Counted from the stretch's first letter, positions 8,206 to 16,364 are shown. The stretch is DNA of 64,000 bases from Streptomyces sp. Tue6028 (GCF_002300165.1 NZ_MLCE01000031.1:186001-250000), one strand, 5' to 3'. Numbers and translations: made by a program. The notes: generated by a model not told the origin, from the sequence alone.

Positions 8206-8310
8206 TCATCGCGCACATCGCGCCACTCCGCCCTGCCCGCTGCCGAGGGCGCCGCTGCCGACGCGGCCGCCCTCCTTCGCGAACGTGGAGTAGAAGTCGG
8301 TGGAGGTCAT
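8206..8310 (-). CDS. 34-aa ORF directly after cysN
   Basis: An ATG at 8310 starts one base after the cysN TGA (TGA C ATG) and runs 34 codons to TGA at 8206-8208. The peptide begins MTSTDFYSTFAKEGG and is then Gly/Ser rich (RVGSGALGSGQGG). Nearly all third positions of the first 27 codons are G or C, like real genes here; the last few codons (CGA TGT GCG CGA) are not. The spacing would allow re-initiation after cysN. I do not recognise a family. It could be a genuine small protein, a regulatory peptide ahead of ssuA, or chance. Confidence 0.4.
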   Translation of the reverse strand: MTSTDFYSTFAKEGGRVGSGALGSGQGGVARCAR

Positions 8311-8311
8311 G

Positions 8312-9667
8312 TCAGAAGTCCCACCCGTCGTCGTCGGCCTCGTCCTTGACCGGCTGCGGCGCGGCGAAGGACTCGCCGACCATGCCCGCGGTCAGGGTGG
8401 TTCCGTCGGCGGGGTCGATCAGGATGAACGCGCCGGTGCGCCGGGAGTCGGCGTACGAGTCGACGGGCAGCGGCTCCGCGGTACGGATCTTGACGCGGCC
8501 GATGTCGTTGGCGGCGAGCTGACCGGGGTGCGGGTGCAGCGACAGGTCGTCGAGGGTCAGCCGGGACGGGATGTCCTTGACGATCGCCTTGACCGTGCGG
8601 GTGCCGTGCTTGAGCAGCACCCGGTGTCCCACGGTGAGCGGCTGGTCGGCGACGTGGCACACGGTCGCCTCGATGTCCTGCGTGGTCGGGGGCGCGTCCT
8701 TGCTCGGCACGATCAGGTCGCCGCGCGAGATGTCGATGTCGTCCTCCAGCAGGAGGGTCACCGACTGCGGCGTCCACGCGACGTCGGCGGGCTCGCCCAG
8801 CACGTCGATCCCGGCGACCTTGGAGGTGCGCCCGGAGGGCAGCACGGTCACGCTCTCGCCGACACGGAAGGCACCGGCCGCGATCTGGCCGGCGTAGCCC
8901 CGGTAGTCGGGGTGCTCGGCGGTCTGCGGACGGATCACGTACTGCACGGGGAGCCGGGCGTGGCAGTGCCCCAGGTCGTGGCTGACCGGCACGGTCTCCA
9001 GGTGCTCAAGGACCGTCGGCCCGCCGTACCAGTCCATGTTGGCGGACGCCTCCACCACGTTGTCACCGGCGAGCGCGGAGATCGGGATCGCGGTGATCTC
9101 GGGGACGCCGAGCTCGGACGCGTACGCCGTGAACTCCTCGGCGATGGCCGCGAAGACGGACTCCTGGTAGTCGACGAGGTCCATCTTGTTGACGGCGAGG
9201 ACGACGTGGGGGACGCGGAGGAGGGCGGCGACGGCGGCGTGGCGTCGGGTTTGTTCGATGACGCCGTTGCGGGCGTCGACGAGGACGACGGCGAGGTCGG
9301 CGGTGGAGGCGCCGGTGACCATGTTGCGGGTGTACTGCACGTGGCCGGGGGTGTCGGCGAGGATGAAGCGGCGGCGCGCGGTGGCGAAGTAGCGGTAGGC
9401 GACGTCGATGGTGATGCCCTGTTCGCGTTCGGCGCGCAGGCCGTCGGTGAGGAGGGCGAGGTCGGGTGCGTCCTGGCCGCGGCTGGCGGAGGCGCGCTCG
9501 ACGGCCTCCAGCTGGTCGGTGAGGACCGACTTGGAGTCGTGCAGCAGGCGTCCGACGAGGGTGGACTTGCCGTCGTCGACGGAACCGGCGGTCGCGAAGC
9601 GGAGCAGGGTGGTCGCCGACAACTGCTCGACCGACAAGGGTTCGGTGGGTTCTGTGGTGCTGGTCAT
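8312..9667 (-). CDS. cysN: sulfate adenylyltransferase large (GTPase) subunit
   Basis: A 451-residue EF-Tu-like GTPase that drives the CysD reaction ATP + sulfate to adenosine 5'-phosphosulfate + PPi. GTPase motifs are GSVDDGKSTL (P-loop), DTPGH and NKMD, followed by two beta-barrel domains. It has no fused APS kinase domain, consistent with a separate cysC nearby. ATG 9667 lies 2 nt after the cysD stop, so the subunits are co-translated. The C-terminus ends DDDGWDF. Confidence 0.95.
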   Translation of the reverse strand: MTSTTEPTEPLSVEQLSATTLLRFATAGSVDDGKSTLVGRLLHDSKSVLTDQLEAVERASASRGQDAPDLALLTDGLRAEREQGITIDVAYRYFATARRRFILADTPGHVQYTRNMVTGASTADLAVVLVDARNGVIEQTRRHAAVAALLRVPHVVLAVNKMDLVDYQESVFAAIAEEFTAYASELGVPEITAIPISALAGDNVVEASANMDWYGGPTVLEHLETVPVSHDLGHCHARLPVQYVIRPQTAEHPDYRGYAGQIAAGAFRVGESVTVLPSGRTSKVAGIDVLGEPADVAWTPQSVTLLLEDDIDISRGDLIVPSKDAPPTTQDIEATVCHVADQPLTVGHRVLLKHGTRTVKAIVKDIPSRLTLDDLSLHPHPGQLAANDIGRVKIRTAEPLPVDSYADSRRTGAFILIDPADGTTLTAGMVGESFAAPQPVKDEADDDGWDF

Positions 9668-9669
9668 GT

Positions 9670-10620
9670 CTAGAAGTACCCCTCGCGCTTGCGGTCTTCC
9701 ATCGCGGCCTCGGACATCTTGTCGTCGGCGCGGGTGGCGCCGCGTTCGGTGAGTCGGGAGGCGGCGATCTCGGCGATGACGGCGTCGAGTGTGGTGGCGT
9801 CGGAGTCGACGGCGCCGGTGCAGGACATGTCGCCGACGGTGCGGTAGCGCACGAGGCGTTTCTCGACGCTCTCGCCGTCCTTGGGGCCGCCCCATTCGCC
9901 GGCGGTCAGCCACATGCCGGAGCGTTGGAAGACCTCACGGTCGTGGGCGAAGTAGATCTCGGGGAGTTCGATGTGTTCGCGGGCGATGTACTGCCAGACG
10001 TCGAGCTCGGTCCAATTGCTGAGGGGGAAGACGCGGACGTGTTCGCCGGGGGCGTGGCGGCCGTTGTAGAGCTGCCACAGTTCGGGGCGCTGGCGGCGGG
10101 GGTCCCACTGGGAGAACTCGTCGCGCAGGGAGAAGACGCGTTCCTTGGCGCGGGCTTTTTCCTCGTCGCGGCGGCCGCCGCCGAAGACGGCGTCGAAGCG
10201 TTCGGACTGGATCTTCTCGGTGAGGGGGACGGTCTGCAGGGGGTTGCGGGTGCCGTCGGGGCGTTCGCGCAGCACACCGCGGTCGATGTAGTCCTGGACG
10301 GAGGCGATGTGCAGGCGCAGTCCGTGCTTGTGGACGGTGCGGTCGCGGTATTCCAGGACTTCGGGGAAGTTGTGTCCGGTGTCCACGTGCAGGAGGGAGA
10401 AGGGGACCGCCGCGGGGGCGAAGGCCTTCAGCGCCAGGTGCAGCATGACGATGGAGTCCTTGCCGCCGGAGAAGAGGATCACCGGTCGTTCGAACTCGCC
10501 CGCGACCTCGCGGAAGATGTGGACGGCCTCGGACTCCAGCGCGTCCAGATGCGACAGCGCGTACGGGCTGGACTCCTCGGAATTACCGGCTGCCTCGGAG
10601 ACAGTGGCTGCGGTCGTCAT
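9670..10620 (-). CDS. cysD: sulfate adenylyltransferase small subunit
   Basis: A 316-residue PP-loop (ATP pyrophosphatase) protein. The PP-loop FSGGKDSIVML binds ATP, and the C-terminal GWGPKDG-like loop and KREGYF tail are typical of CysD. It forms the catalytic subunit with CysN for sulfate activation. ATG 10618-10620 overlaps the TGA of cysC as ATGA, fixing the start even though the frame is open upstream. The codon use is somewhat less C-rich than that of its neighbours but still normal for this genome. Confidence 0.95.
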   Translation of the reverse strand: MTTAATVSEAAGNSEESSPYALSHLDALESEAVHIFREVAGEFERPVILFSGGKDSIVMLHLALKAFAPAAVPFSLLHVDTGHNFPEVLEYRDRTVHKHGLRLHIASVQDYIDRGVLRERPDGTRNPLQTVPLTEKIQSERFDAVFGGGRRDEEKARAKERVFSLRDEFSQWDPRRQRPELWQLYNGRHAPGEHVRVFPLSNWTELDVWQYIAREHIELPEIYFAHDREVFQRSGMWLTAGEWGGPKDGESVEKRLVRYRTVGDMSCTGAVDSDATTLDAVIAEIAASRLTERGATRADDKMSEAAMEDRKREGYF

Positions 10621-11225
10621 GCGAGACCCCTCTCGGTGAGCAGCGCGTGCAGCGCGGCAGCGGACTCCTGCACGGTCTGGGTGTGCGACTCGATGCGCAG
10701 ATCGGGCGACTCGGGCTCCTCGTACGGGTCGTCGACTCCGGTCAGCCCCGAGATCTCGCCCGCCGCCTGCTTGGCGTACAGGCCCTTCACGTCGCGCACG
10801 GAGCACACCTCGACCGGAGTGGCCACATGGACCTCCACGTACGGCGTCCCTCCCGTGCTGTGGCGCTCGCGCACCGCCGCACGGCTGTCCGCGTACGGCG
10901 CGATCACCGGGACGAGTGCCTTGACGCCGTTGCGCGCGAGCAGTTCGGCGAGGAAACCGATGCGCTGCACGTTCGTGAAACGGTCCGCCCGCGAGAAGCC
11001 GAGGCCCGACGAGAGGAACTCGCGGATCTCGTCGCCGTCGAGCACCTCGACGCGATGTCCCTCCTCGCGCAGCCGGCCGGCCAGCTCGTACGCGATGGTG
11101 GTCTTGCCGGCACTCGGCAGACCCGTGAGCCAGACGGTGGCTCCGGTCGTCACTTGCTTCTCCCGGGAGTTCTGGAGGTTGTCGGTGGTGGCGGTGGGCA
11201 CTGCCGTCCCCGTCGTCGTGGTCAT
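10617..11225 (-). CDS. cysC: adenylylsulfate kinase
   Basis: A 202-residue APS kinase that phosphorylates APS at the 3' position to give PAPS. The P-loop GLPSAGKTT, the DGDEIREFLSSGLGFSRADR segment and the DVKGLYAKQAAGEISGLTGVDDPYE lid region are diagnostic. The start at ATG 11225 overlaps the cysH stop (ATGA). About 30 residues precede the P-loop, a low-complexity Thr-rich lead. PAPS would serve sulfotransferases, since the CysH encoded next to it has the APS-type iron-sulfur cysteines. Confidence 0.94.
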   Translation of the reverse strand: MTTTTGTAVPTATTDNLQNSREKQVTTGATVWLTGLPSAGKTTIAYELAGRLREEGHRVEVLDGDEIREFLSSGLGFSRADRFTNVQRIGFLAELLARNGVKALVPVIAPYADSRAAVRERHSTGGTPYVEVHVATPVEVCSVRDVKGLYAKQAAGEISGLTGVDDPYEEPESPDLRIESHTQTVQESAAALHALLTERGLA

Positions 11226-11932
11226 CCGTGCAGCCCGCACTCGGTCTTGGCGCGCCCCGCCCAGCGGCCGGCGCGCGCGTCCTCGCCCTCCAGGACCCGG
11301 CGGGTGCAGGGCGCGCATCCGACGGAGGCGTAACCGTCCATCAGCAGCGGGTTGGTGAGGACCCCGTGCTCGGCGACGTACGCGTCCACGTCGTCCTGGG
11401 TCCAGCGGGCGATCGGCGAGACCTTGACCTTCTGCCGCTTCTCGTCCCAGCCGACGACCGGGGTGTTCGCCCGGGTGGGGGACTCGTCGCGGCGCAGGCC
11501 GGTCGCCCACGCGTCGTACTTGGTCAGGCCCTCTTCGAGAGGCTTGACCTTGCGCAGCGCGCAGCACAGGTCGGGGTCGCGGTCGTGCAGCCTGGGGCCG
11601 TACTCGGCGTCCTGCTCGGCGACCGTCTGGCGCGGGGTGAGCGTGATGACGTTGACGTCCATCACGGCCTCCACCGCGTCCCGGGTGCCGATGGTCTCCG
11701 GGAAGTGGTAGCCGGTGTCGAGGAACACCACGTCGACACCGGGGAAGGCACGGGAGGCGAGGTGGGCGACCACCGCGTCCTCCATGGAGGACGTCACGCA
11801 GAACTTCCCGCCGAACGTGTCGGCGGCCCACTGGAGGATCTCCAGCGCGGAGGCGTCCTCCAGGTCACGCCCGGCCTGCTCGGCGAGGCGCTTCAAGTCC
11901 TCGCCCGTACGCTCTTCCTGAATGGTCGTCAT
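11222..11932 (-). CDS. cysH: adenylylsulfate (APS-type) reductase
   Basis: A 236-residue assimilatory reductase converting APS (or PAPS) to sulfite and AMP with thioredoxin-type electron donors. It has the PP-loop-like SSMEDAVV segment, the paired cysteines DLCCALRKVKPL and GCAPCTRRV that bind a [4Fe-4S] cluster in APS-type enzymes, and the C-terminal catalytic Cys in ECGLHG. ATG 11932 overlaps the stop of the upstream zinc-ribbon gene as ATGA, so both are translated together. Confidence 0.94.
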   Translation of the reverse strand: MTTIQEERTGEDLKRLAEQAGRDLEDASALEILQWAADTFGGKFCVTSSMEDAVVAHLASRAFPGVDVVFLDTGYHFPETIGTRDAVEAVMDVNVITLTPRQTVAEQDAEYGPRLHDRDPDLCCALRKVKPLEEGLTKYDAWATGLRRDESPTRANTPVVGWDEKRQKVKVSPIARWTQDDVDAYVAEHGVLTNPLLMDGYASVGCAPCTRRVLEGEDARAGRWAGRAKTECGLHG

Positions 11933-12108
11933 ATCTGTGCCCCTCCGTCGTCACTCTGCCGGAGCCCCCGGGCGAGCAGCCCGAGGAACTTCAGCTGGAA
12001 GGCTCGATTGCACGCAGCGCATTCCCATGCGCCGTGACCCTGCTCGCTCGGACGAAGGTCTTCGTCACCGCAGTAGGGGCAGTAGAAGGGCGCGGCCCGC
12101 TCGCTCAT
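11929..12108 (-). CDS. 59-aa zinc-ribbon protein of the sulfur operon
   Basis: A complete small gene between the sulfite reductase and cysH: ATG at 12108, TGA at 11929-11931 overlapping the cysH ATG. The peptide starts MSERAAPFYCPYCGDEDLRP and contains CPYC and CAAC pairs 17 residues apart, a rubredoxin-like zinc ribbon, then a short basic/hydrophobic tail (FQLKFLGLLARGLRQ). Its position inside the operon with 31 and -4 bp junctions shows it belongs to sulfate assimilation. I recall similar tiny genes at this place in other Streptomyces; the function (metal or electron carrier, chaperone for CysH, or regulator) is not known. Confidence 0.85.
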   Translation of the reverse strand: MSERAAPFYCPYCGDEDLRPSEQGHGAWECAACNRAFQLKFLGLLARGLRQSDDGGAQI

Positions 12109-12139
12109 GACAGCGACTCCCCTCCTCTTGTGGCCCGGC

Positions 12140-13831
12140 TCACGACAGGGCCTCCTCTGAAGCCCGCGCAGCCCAGGCGGCGAAGCGCTCGCCGTCCTCG
12201 CGCTCCTCCTGGAAGCGCTTGAGGACCCGCTCGACGTAGTCGGGCAGTTCCTCCGAAGTGACCTTCAGGCCACGGACCTTGCGGCCGAAGCCGGCCTCCA
12301 GGCCGAGCGCGCCGCCCAGGTGCACCTGGAAGCCCTCGACCTGCTCGCCGCGGTCGTCGAGGACCAGCTGGCCCTTGAGACCGATGTCCGCGACCTGGAT
12401 ACGGGCGCAGGCGTTCGGGCAGCCGTTGATGTTGATGGTGATCGGCTCGTCGAACTCCGGGATGCGGCGCTCGAGTTCGTCGATGAGCGAAGCGCCGCGC
12501 GCCTTGGTCTCGACGATCGCTAGCTTGCAGTACTCGATGCCGGTGCAGGCCATGGTGCCGCGCCGGAAGGGCGAGGGGTTGACCGTCAGGTCGAGCGCCT
12601 CCAGGCCCTCGACGAGGGAGTCGATCCGCGCCTCGTCCACGTCGAGCACGATCATCTTCTGCTCGACGGTGGTGCTCAGCCTGCCGGAGCCGTGCGCCTC
12701 GGCCAGCTCGGCGATCTTGGTGAGGGTGGCGCCGTCGACGCGCCCCACACGCGGTGCGAAACCGACGTAGTACCGGCCGTCCTTCTGCCGGTGCACGCCG
12801 ACGTGGTCGCGCCAGCGGGCGACCGGCTGGTCGGGGGCCGGACCGTCGACGAGCTTCCGCTTCAGGTACTCGTCCTCCAGGACCTGGCGGAACTTCTCGA
12901 CACCCCAGTCGGCGACCAGGAACTTCAGACGGGCGCGGGTGCGCAGCCGCCGGTAGCCGTAGTCGCGGAAGATCGAGATGACGCCCTCGAAGACGTCCGG
13001 GACCTCGTCGAGCGGGACCCAGGCGCCCAGGCGCTGACCGATCTTCGGGTTGGTGGACAGGCCGCCGCCGACCCAGAGGTCGAAGCCCGGCCCGTGCTCC
13101 GGGTGGTTCACGCCGACGAAGGCGACGTCGTTGATCTCGTGGGCGACGTCGAGCAGGGGCGAGCCGGAGATCGCGGTCTTGAACTTGCGGGGCAGGTTCG
13201 AGAACGCCTTGTTGCCGATGACCCGGCGGTGGATCTCGTCGATCGCGGGCGTGCCGTCGATGATCTCGTCCTCGGCGATGCCGGCGACGGGCGAACCGAG
13301 GATGACGCGGGGCGTGTCACCGCAGGCCTCGGTCGTGGACAGGCCGACGGCCTCCAGCCGGTTCCAGATCTCCGGGACGTCCTCGATGCGGATCCAGTGG
13401 TACTGGACGTTCTGCCGGTCGGTGAGGTCGGCGGTGCCGCGCGCGAACTCCTGCGAGATCTCGCCGATGACGCGCAGCTGCGCGGTGGTCAGCCGGCCGC
13501 CGTCGATGCGGACCCGCAGCATGAAGTACTTGTCGTCCAGCTCCTCCGGCTCCAGGATGGCGGTCTTGCCGCCGTCGATCCCGGGCTTGCGCTGGGTGTA
13601 CAGCCCCCACCAGCGCATCCGGCCGCGCAGGTCGTTGGGGTCGATCGAGTCGAAACCCCGCTTGGAGTAGATCGTCTCAATGCGTGTCCGCACATTGAGA
13701 CCGTCGTCGTCCTTCTTGAACTGCTCGTTGCCGTTGAGGGGGGTGAAGTGACCCACGGCCCACTGCCCCTCGCCACGGTGACGGCTCACCTTGCGGCGGG
13801 GCGTGGCGGGGTTCTGCGGGGTGGCGGCCAT
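12140..13831 (-). CDS. sirA: ferredoxin-type nitrite/sulfite reductase
   Basis: A 563-residue siroheme/[4Fe-4S] enzyme reducing sulfite to sulfide. The cluster ligands are in GTMACTGIEYCKLA and NINGCPNACARIQ (C-X5-C then C-X3-C), preceded by two ferredoxin-like half domains (ITTAQLRVIGEISQEF-type and WGVEKFRQVLEDEY). Length and order match assimilatory sulfite reductases of actinobacteria; nitrite reductase is the sequence-similar alternative but the cys context decides. It is preceded by a 158-nt leader carrying a short peptide gene and hairpins. Confidence 0.93.
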   Translation of the reverse strand: MAATPQNPATPRRKVSRHRGEGQWAVGHFTPLNGNEQFKKDDDGLNVRTRIETIYSKRGFDSIDPNDLRGRMRWWGLYTQRKPGIDGGKTAILEPEELDDKYFMLRVRIDGGRLTTAQLRVIGEISQEFARGTADLTDRQNVQYHWIRIEDVPEIWNRLEAVGLSTTEACGDTPRVILGSPVAGIAEDEIIDGTPAIDEIHRRVIGNKAFSNLPRKFKTAISGSPLLDVAHEINDVAFVGVNHPEHGPGFDLWVGGGLSTNPKIGQRLGAWVPLDEVPDVFEGVISIFRDYGYRRLRTRARLKFLVADWGVEKFRQVLEDEYLKRKLVDGPAPDQPVARWRDHVGVHRQKDGRYYVGFAPRVGRVDGATLTKIAELAEAHGSGRLSTTVEQKMIVLDVDEARIDSLVEGLEALDLTVNPSPFRRGTMACTGIEYCKLAIVETKARGASLIDELERRIPEFDEPITININGCPNACARIQVADIGLKGQLVLDDRGEQVEGFQVHLGGALGLEAGFGRKVRGLKVTSEELPDYVERVLKRFQEEREDGERFAAWAARASEEALS

Positions 13832-13886
13832 GGTTGCTACGTCCTTCGAGACTGCGGGACAGGTGTGTCAGCGGCTCTGACCTGCG

Positions 13887-13978
13887 CATACGGGCGCATA
13901 CGGAAGTATGGGCGCGTCCTTGCGCAGGGGTGCGGAAGAGAAGAGGTCGGCGGTGCTGAGCCCGTGGCCGAAGGCCAC
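13887..13978 (-). promoter_or_regulatory. putative attenuator hairpins before the sulfite reductase
   Basis: Between the leader peptide and the sulfite reductase start, the minus-strand RNA can form GTGGCC-TTC-GGCCAC (13964-13978) and a second stem in which CAUAC (from 13906-13910) pairs with either of two GUAUG copies (13897-13901 or 13887-13891), both followed by CGC. Mutually exclusive pairing of this sort is what a transcription or translation attenuator needs. This is visible in sequence; the regulatory role is inferred. Confidence 0.4.
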
Positions 13979-13989
13979 TGAAGGGTTCG

Positions 13990-14073
13990 TCAGCTCGCCG
14001 GACAGATGGCGCTGGACATGCGGCCGAGGTCGACGTGCCGCCGACTCACCAAGGCAATTCCAGTTCCAGACAT
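13990..14073 (-). CDS. 27-aa putative cysteine-responsive leader peptide
   Basis: ATG at 14073 and TGA at 13990-13992 enclose a 27-residue peptide ending in VSRRHVDLGRMSSAICPAS. The SRRHVDL...C core is the pattern of short leader peptides found upstream of sulfur genes in Streptomyces, with a Cys codon near the end that can sense charged tRNA-Cys. An alternative start is GTG at 14049, giving a 19-residue form. It is 158 nt upstream of the sulfite reductase gene. Ribosome stalling at the Cys codon controlling downstream hairpins is the likely mechanism, by analogy with Cys attenuation in other actinobacteria. Confidence 0.8.
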   Translation of the reverse strand: MSGTGIALVSRRHVDLGRMSSAICPAS

Positions 14074-14127
14074 GACGGAAGCGTGTCACGGGGATCTCCG
14101 CACAGTCCACCATCGTCCGTCATGTGG

Positions 14128-14160
14128 ACACCCTTGTCCCGAATGTTGAGACAAGGGTGT
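14128..14160 (-). terminator. 11-bp perfect inverted repeat
   Basis: ACACCCTTGTC (14128-14138) and GACAAGGGTGT (14150-14160) form a perfect 11-bp stem around an 11-nt loop. It lies 40 bp after the stop of the GNAT gene and upstream of the sulfur leader peptide, so it may terminate the former or act as an operator for the latter. No U-tract follows it. Confidence 0.45.
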
Positions 14161-14199
14161 CGTCGGTCACACAGGGGCCCTGAACTGGGCCGGAACGGC

Positions 14200-14772
14200 T
14201 CAGACGGCTCGTGCCCCCGGCCACGGCCCCGGCGTGGCGGCCTCCGGCTCCTCCTCGACCTTCGTGTCGAAGAGCTTGAAGCCGCGCCGGAGGTAGTTGT
14301 CCATCGCGTGTTCGCCGTCCTTGCTGCAGGTGTGCAGCCAGACGCGCTTGGTCTCGGCGCGGCCCGGCCAGCGGTCGGCCAGGTCCCAGGCACGGGCGGC
14401 GCCGTAGGAGAGGAGGTGTCCGCCGATGCGGCGGCCCCGGAACGCGGGGATCAGTCCGAAGTACATGATCTCGACGACGCCGTCGTCCTGCGCGTCCAGC
14501 TCGACGTAGCCCGCGGGCGTCCCCTTGTCGTAAGCGACCCAGGTCTCGACACCGGGCCGGTCCAGAGCCTCCTGCCACTGCGCGTACGTCCAGCCGAGCC
14601 GGTCCGTCCAGCGGATGTCGCCGCCGACCGACGCGTACAGGAAGCGGCTGAACTCGGGCGAGGGAACCCCGGCACGCACGATCCTGACGTCGCCGTCGGG
14701 CGCGATCGCGGGGAGCAGGTCGGCCGGCGCCGTCTGCTCCAGGGACCAGGTGGTCACAGTGACGTTGCTCAT
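14200..14772 (-). CDS. GNAT-family N-acetyltransferase
   Basis: A 190-residue protein with the GNAT core: YVELDAQDDGVVEIMYFGLIPAFRGRRIGGHLLSYGAARAW contains the beta4 strand and the acetyl-CoA pyrophosphate loop (FRGRRIGG), followed by the C-terminal RGFKLFDTKVEE strand. It transfers an acetyl group from acetyl-CoA to an unknown amine. ATG 14772 begins the conserved part; an in-frame start 11 codons upstream adds a basic, proline-rich stretch that looks like non-coding sequence. The gene stands alone and is followed by an inverted repeat. Confidence 0.85.
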   Translation of the reverse strand: MSNVTVTTWSLEQTAPADLLPAIAPDGDVRIVRAGVPSPEFSRFLYASVGGDIRWTDRLGWTYAQWQEALDRPGVETWVAYDKGTPAGYVELDAQDDGVVEIMYFGLIPAFRGRRIGGHLLSYGAARAWDLADRWPGRAETKRVWLHTCSKDGEHAMDNYLRRGFKLFDTKVEEEPEAATPGPWPGARAV

Positions 14773-14865
14773 GCGAGCCAGGGAACCACGGGGGCGGGGG
14801 CGCATCCAAAAGCGACCGCTGAACGGACACCCGTCCGGAGCGGGCGCCGGCGCGGCGGGCGGCCG

Positions 14866-16212
14866 CTACTCCAGCGAGCCGTCCACCGCGGACAGCGGCA
14901 CCGCGTAGAGCGTCCGCCGTCCGGCCGCGCGGGTCAGCGTCCACACCTCGCCGGTCTCCTGCCAGTAGGACAGGGATCCGGTCCGCAGGCCCCAGCAGGC
15001 GTGCGACCGGTCCGCGGTGCAGGTGGCCGCCGTGGCGCCGTCCTCGGTCTGCCGCCAGATGCTGCCGTGCCGACCGGGGACCTCCGGCGCCTGCCCGAGG
15101 TACCACTGCGCCCCGCGCGCGCCGCGCGGCGTGTGCGCGAGGACGCCGGACACGCCCGCGGCCTTGGTCTCGTAGGCCTCGACGGCGTCGACCCTGCCGC
15201 GGGAATCGGCGAGCAGTCCGGTGCGGTAGGCGGCGGTGCTGTACGCGTAGCGCCACACCCGGGTCCGTTCGGAGCCGGCCGCGGGGCGCTCGGCGGCGAC
15301 CAGACTGTCGGGTGCCGAGCTGCGGTCCAGGGACAGCGAGCCGAAGCAGGGGGTGCCGCCGCCGCGGCGGGTGCAATGGCCGCCGGCCGGCTCGTACGCG
15401 TCGACGGCCGGGAGCACGTACCGGTAGCCGCCTGCGGAGTAGCCGCCGCTCACCCGGCCGACCGCACCGCTGTCGACACCCGCCCGCAGGACGCGGTGCA
15501 TGTCGAAGACGAGGAGGCCCGAACCGTGCGCGCCGGTGACGATCAGCTTGTCCTGGTACCAGACCATGCCGTCCAGTGCGGTGCGGACCGGCTCGAAGTC
15601 CCGGCCGCCGTCGCGCGGGGCGACCAGCAGGACCCAGCTGTACCTGAGCGCGCGCGGGTCGGTCGCGTCGACGAAGGCGACCCGTGCCAGTCCCCGGTCC
15701 CGCGTCGGTGCGGCGGCCTGGCGGTCCCGGTGCGTCCAGCCGGCCAGGATCACCCGGTGCTCGCCCCACCGGCCGTCGTCGTCGGCGTCACCGGAGGTGG
15801 TCACGGACCGGGGCTGCCACTGCCGGGTCCGTTCGTCGCCCTCGTCCCAGCAGTACGCGCGCGTGGCCGTCGGCTCGACCGGCAGCGCGGCCCGCTCGGC
15901 GGTGGAGCAGCCGGCCTCGTCGCGCATCGCGTGGTCGGCGCTCCCGAGGACGCCGTCGACGCCCACGTTCCCGCCCATGTCCTTGGTGAGCCGGTCCAGC
16001 GCGTCCAGGTCCACCGGCTTCTCGTGGAGGCGCAGCGGTGCGGTCCGGGACGCGGCGCCGAGCGCGGTGAGGCCGCCGGGACTGCCGCTGCCCGTGGCCT
16101 GGGAGGTGCTGATCAGGGTGGCGGCCGCGGTGAGGGCGAGGGCGGTTCCGGCCAGGGTGGCGCGCAGCGCCTGTCCTCTCCTGCGACGACGGTGCCTGCC
16201 GCGGTACTTCAT
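14866..16212 (-). CDS. secreted protein of unknown function
   Basis: A 448-residue protein with a basic N-terminus (MKYRGRHRRRRRG) and a hydrophobic stretch ending around residue 40, a Sec-type signal peptide. The mature part is rich in Trp, Tyr and Cys, with repeated short motifs such as YVLPAVDAYEP and YSTAAYRTGLL that suggest a beta-propeller-like or beta-rich fold, and several Cys that could form disulfides outside the cell. GGGAGGACGT precedes ATG 16212. I do not recognise a named domain; similar proteins are annotated as hypothetical secreted proteins in Streptomyces. Confidence 0.75.
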   Translation of the reverse strand: MKYRGRHRRRRRGQALRATLAGTALALTAAATLISTSQATGSGSPGGLTALGAASRTAPLRLHEKPVDLDALDRLTKDMGGNVGVDGVLGSADHAMRDEAGCSTAERAALPVEPTATRAYCWDEGDERTRQWQPRSVTTSGDADDDGRWGEHRVILAGWTHRDRQAAAPTRDRGLARVAFVDATDPRALRYSWVLLVAPRDGGRDFEPVRTALDGMVWYQDKLIVTGAHGSGLLVFDMHRVLRAGVDSGAVGRVSGGYSAGGYRYVLPAVDAYEPAGGHCTRRGGGTPCFGSLSLDRSSAPDSLVAAERPAAGSERTRVWRYAYSTAAYRTGLLADSRGRVDAVEAYETKAAGVSGVLAHTPRGARGAQWYLGQAPEVPGRHGSIWRQTEDGATAATCTADRSHACWGLRTGSLSYWQETGEVWTLTRAAGRRTLYAVPLSAVDGSLE

Positions 16213-16339
16213 ACGTCCTCCCGAGGAAGGCCAACTGCCTCTCGCATCTCGGCCGTTGACGGAGAGACGGGTGGGGTGGCCTGTGAGGGGATGCTACGGC
16301 AGATACCCGCGGGCCAGGTCGAAGACCCCGGAAGACCCC

Positions 16340-16364
16340 CACGAAATACGCGCACGAAATACGC
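16340..16364 (-). promoter_or_regulatory. direct repeat of CACGAAATACGC
   Basis: CACGAAATACGC occurs at 16340-16351 and 16353-16364, a 13-bp period, about 130-150 bp upstream of the secreted-protein start at 16212. A/T-richer repeated sites of this size in an intergenic region resemble activator binding sites. No regulator is assigned. The rest of the gap 16213-16486 shows no gene. Confidence 0.3.

Noticed and set aside
5876..8293. An 805-codon open frame on the plus strand opposite ssuC/B/A
   Set aside because: It is a shadow with skewed composition; ssuA, ssuB and ssuC on the other strand are clearly conserved.
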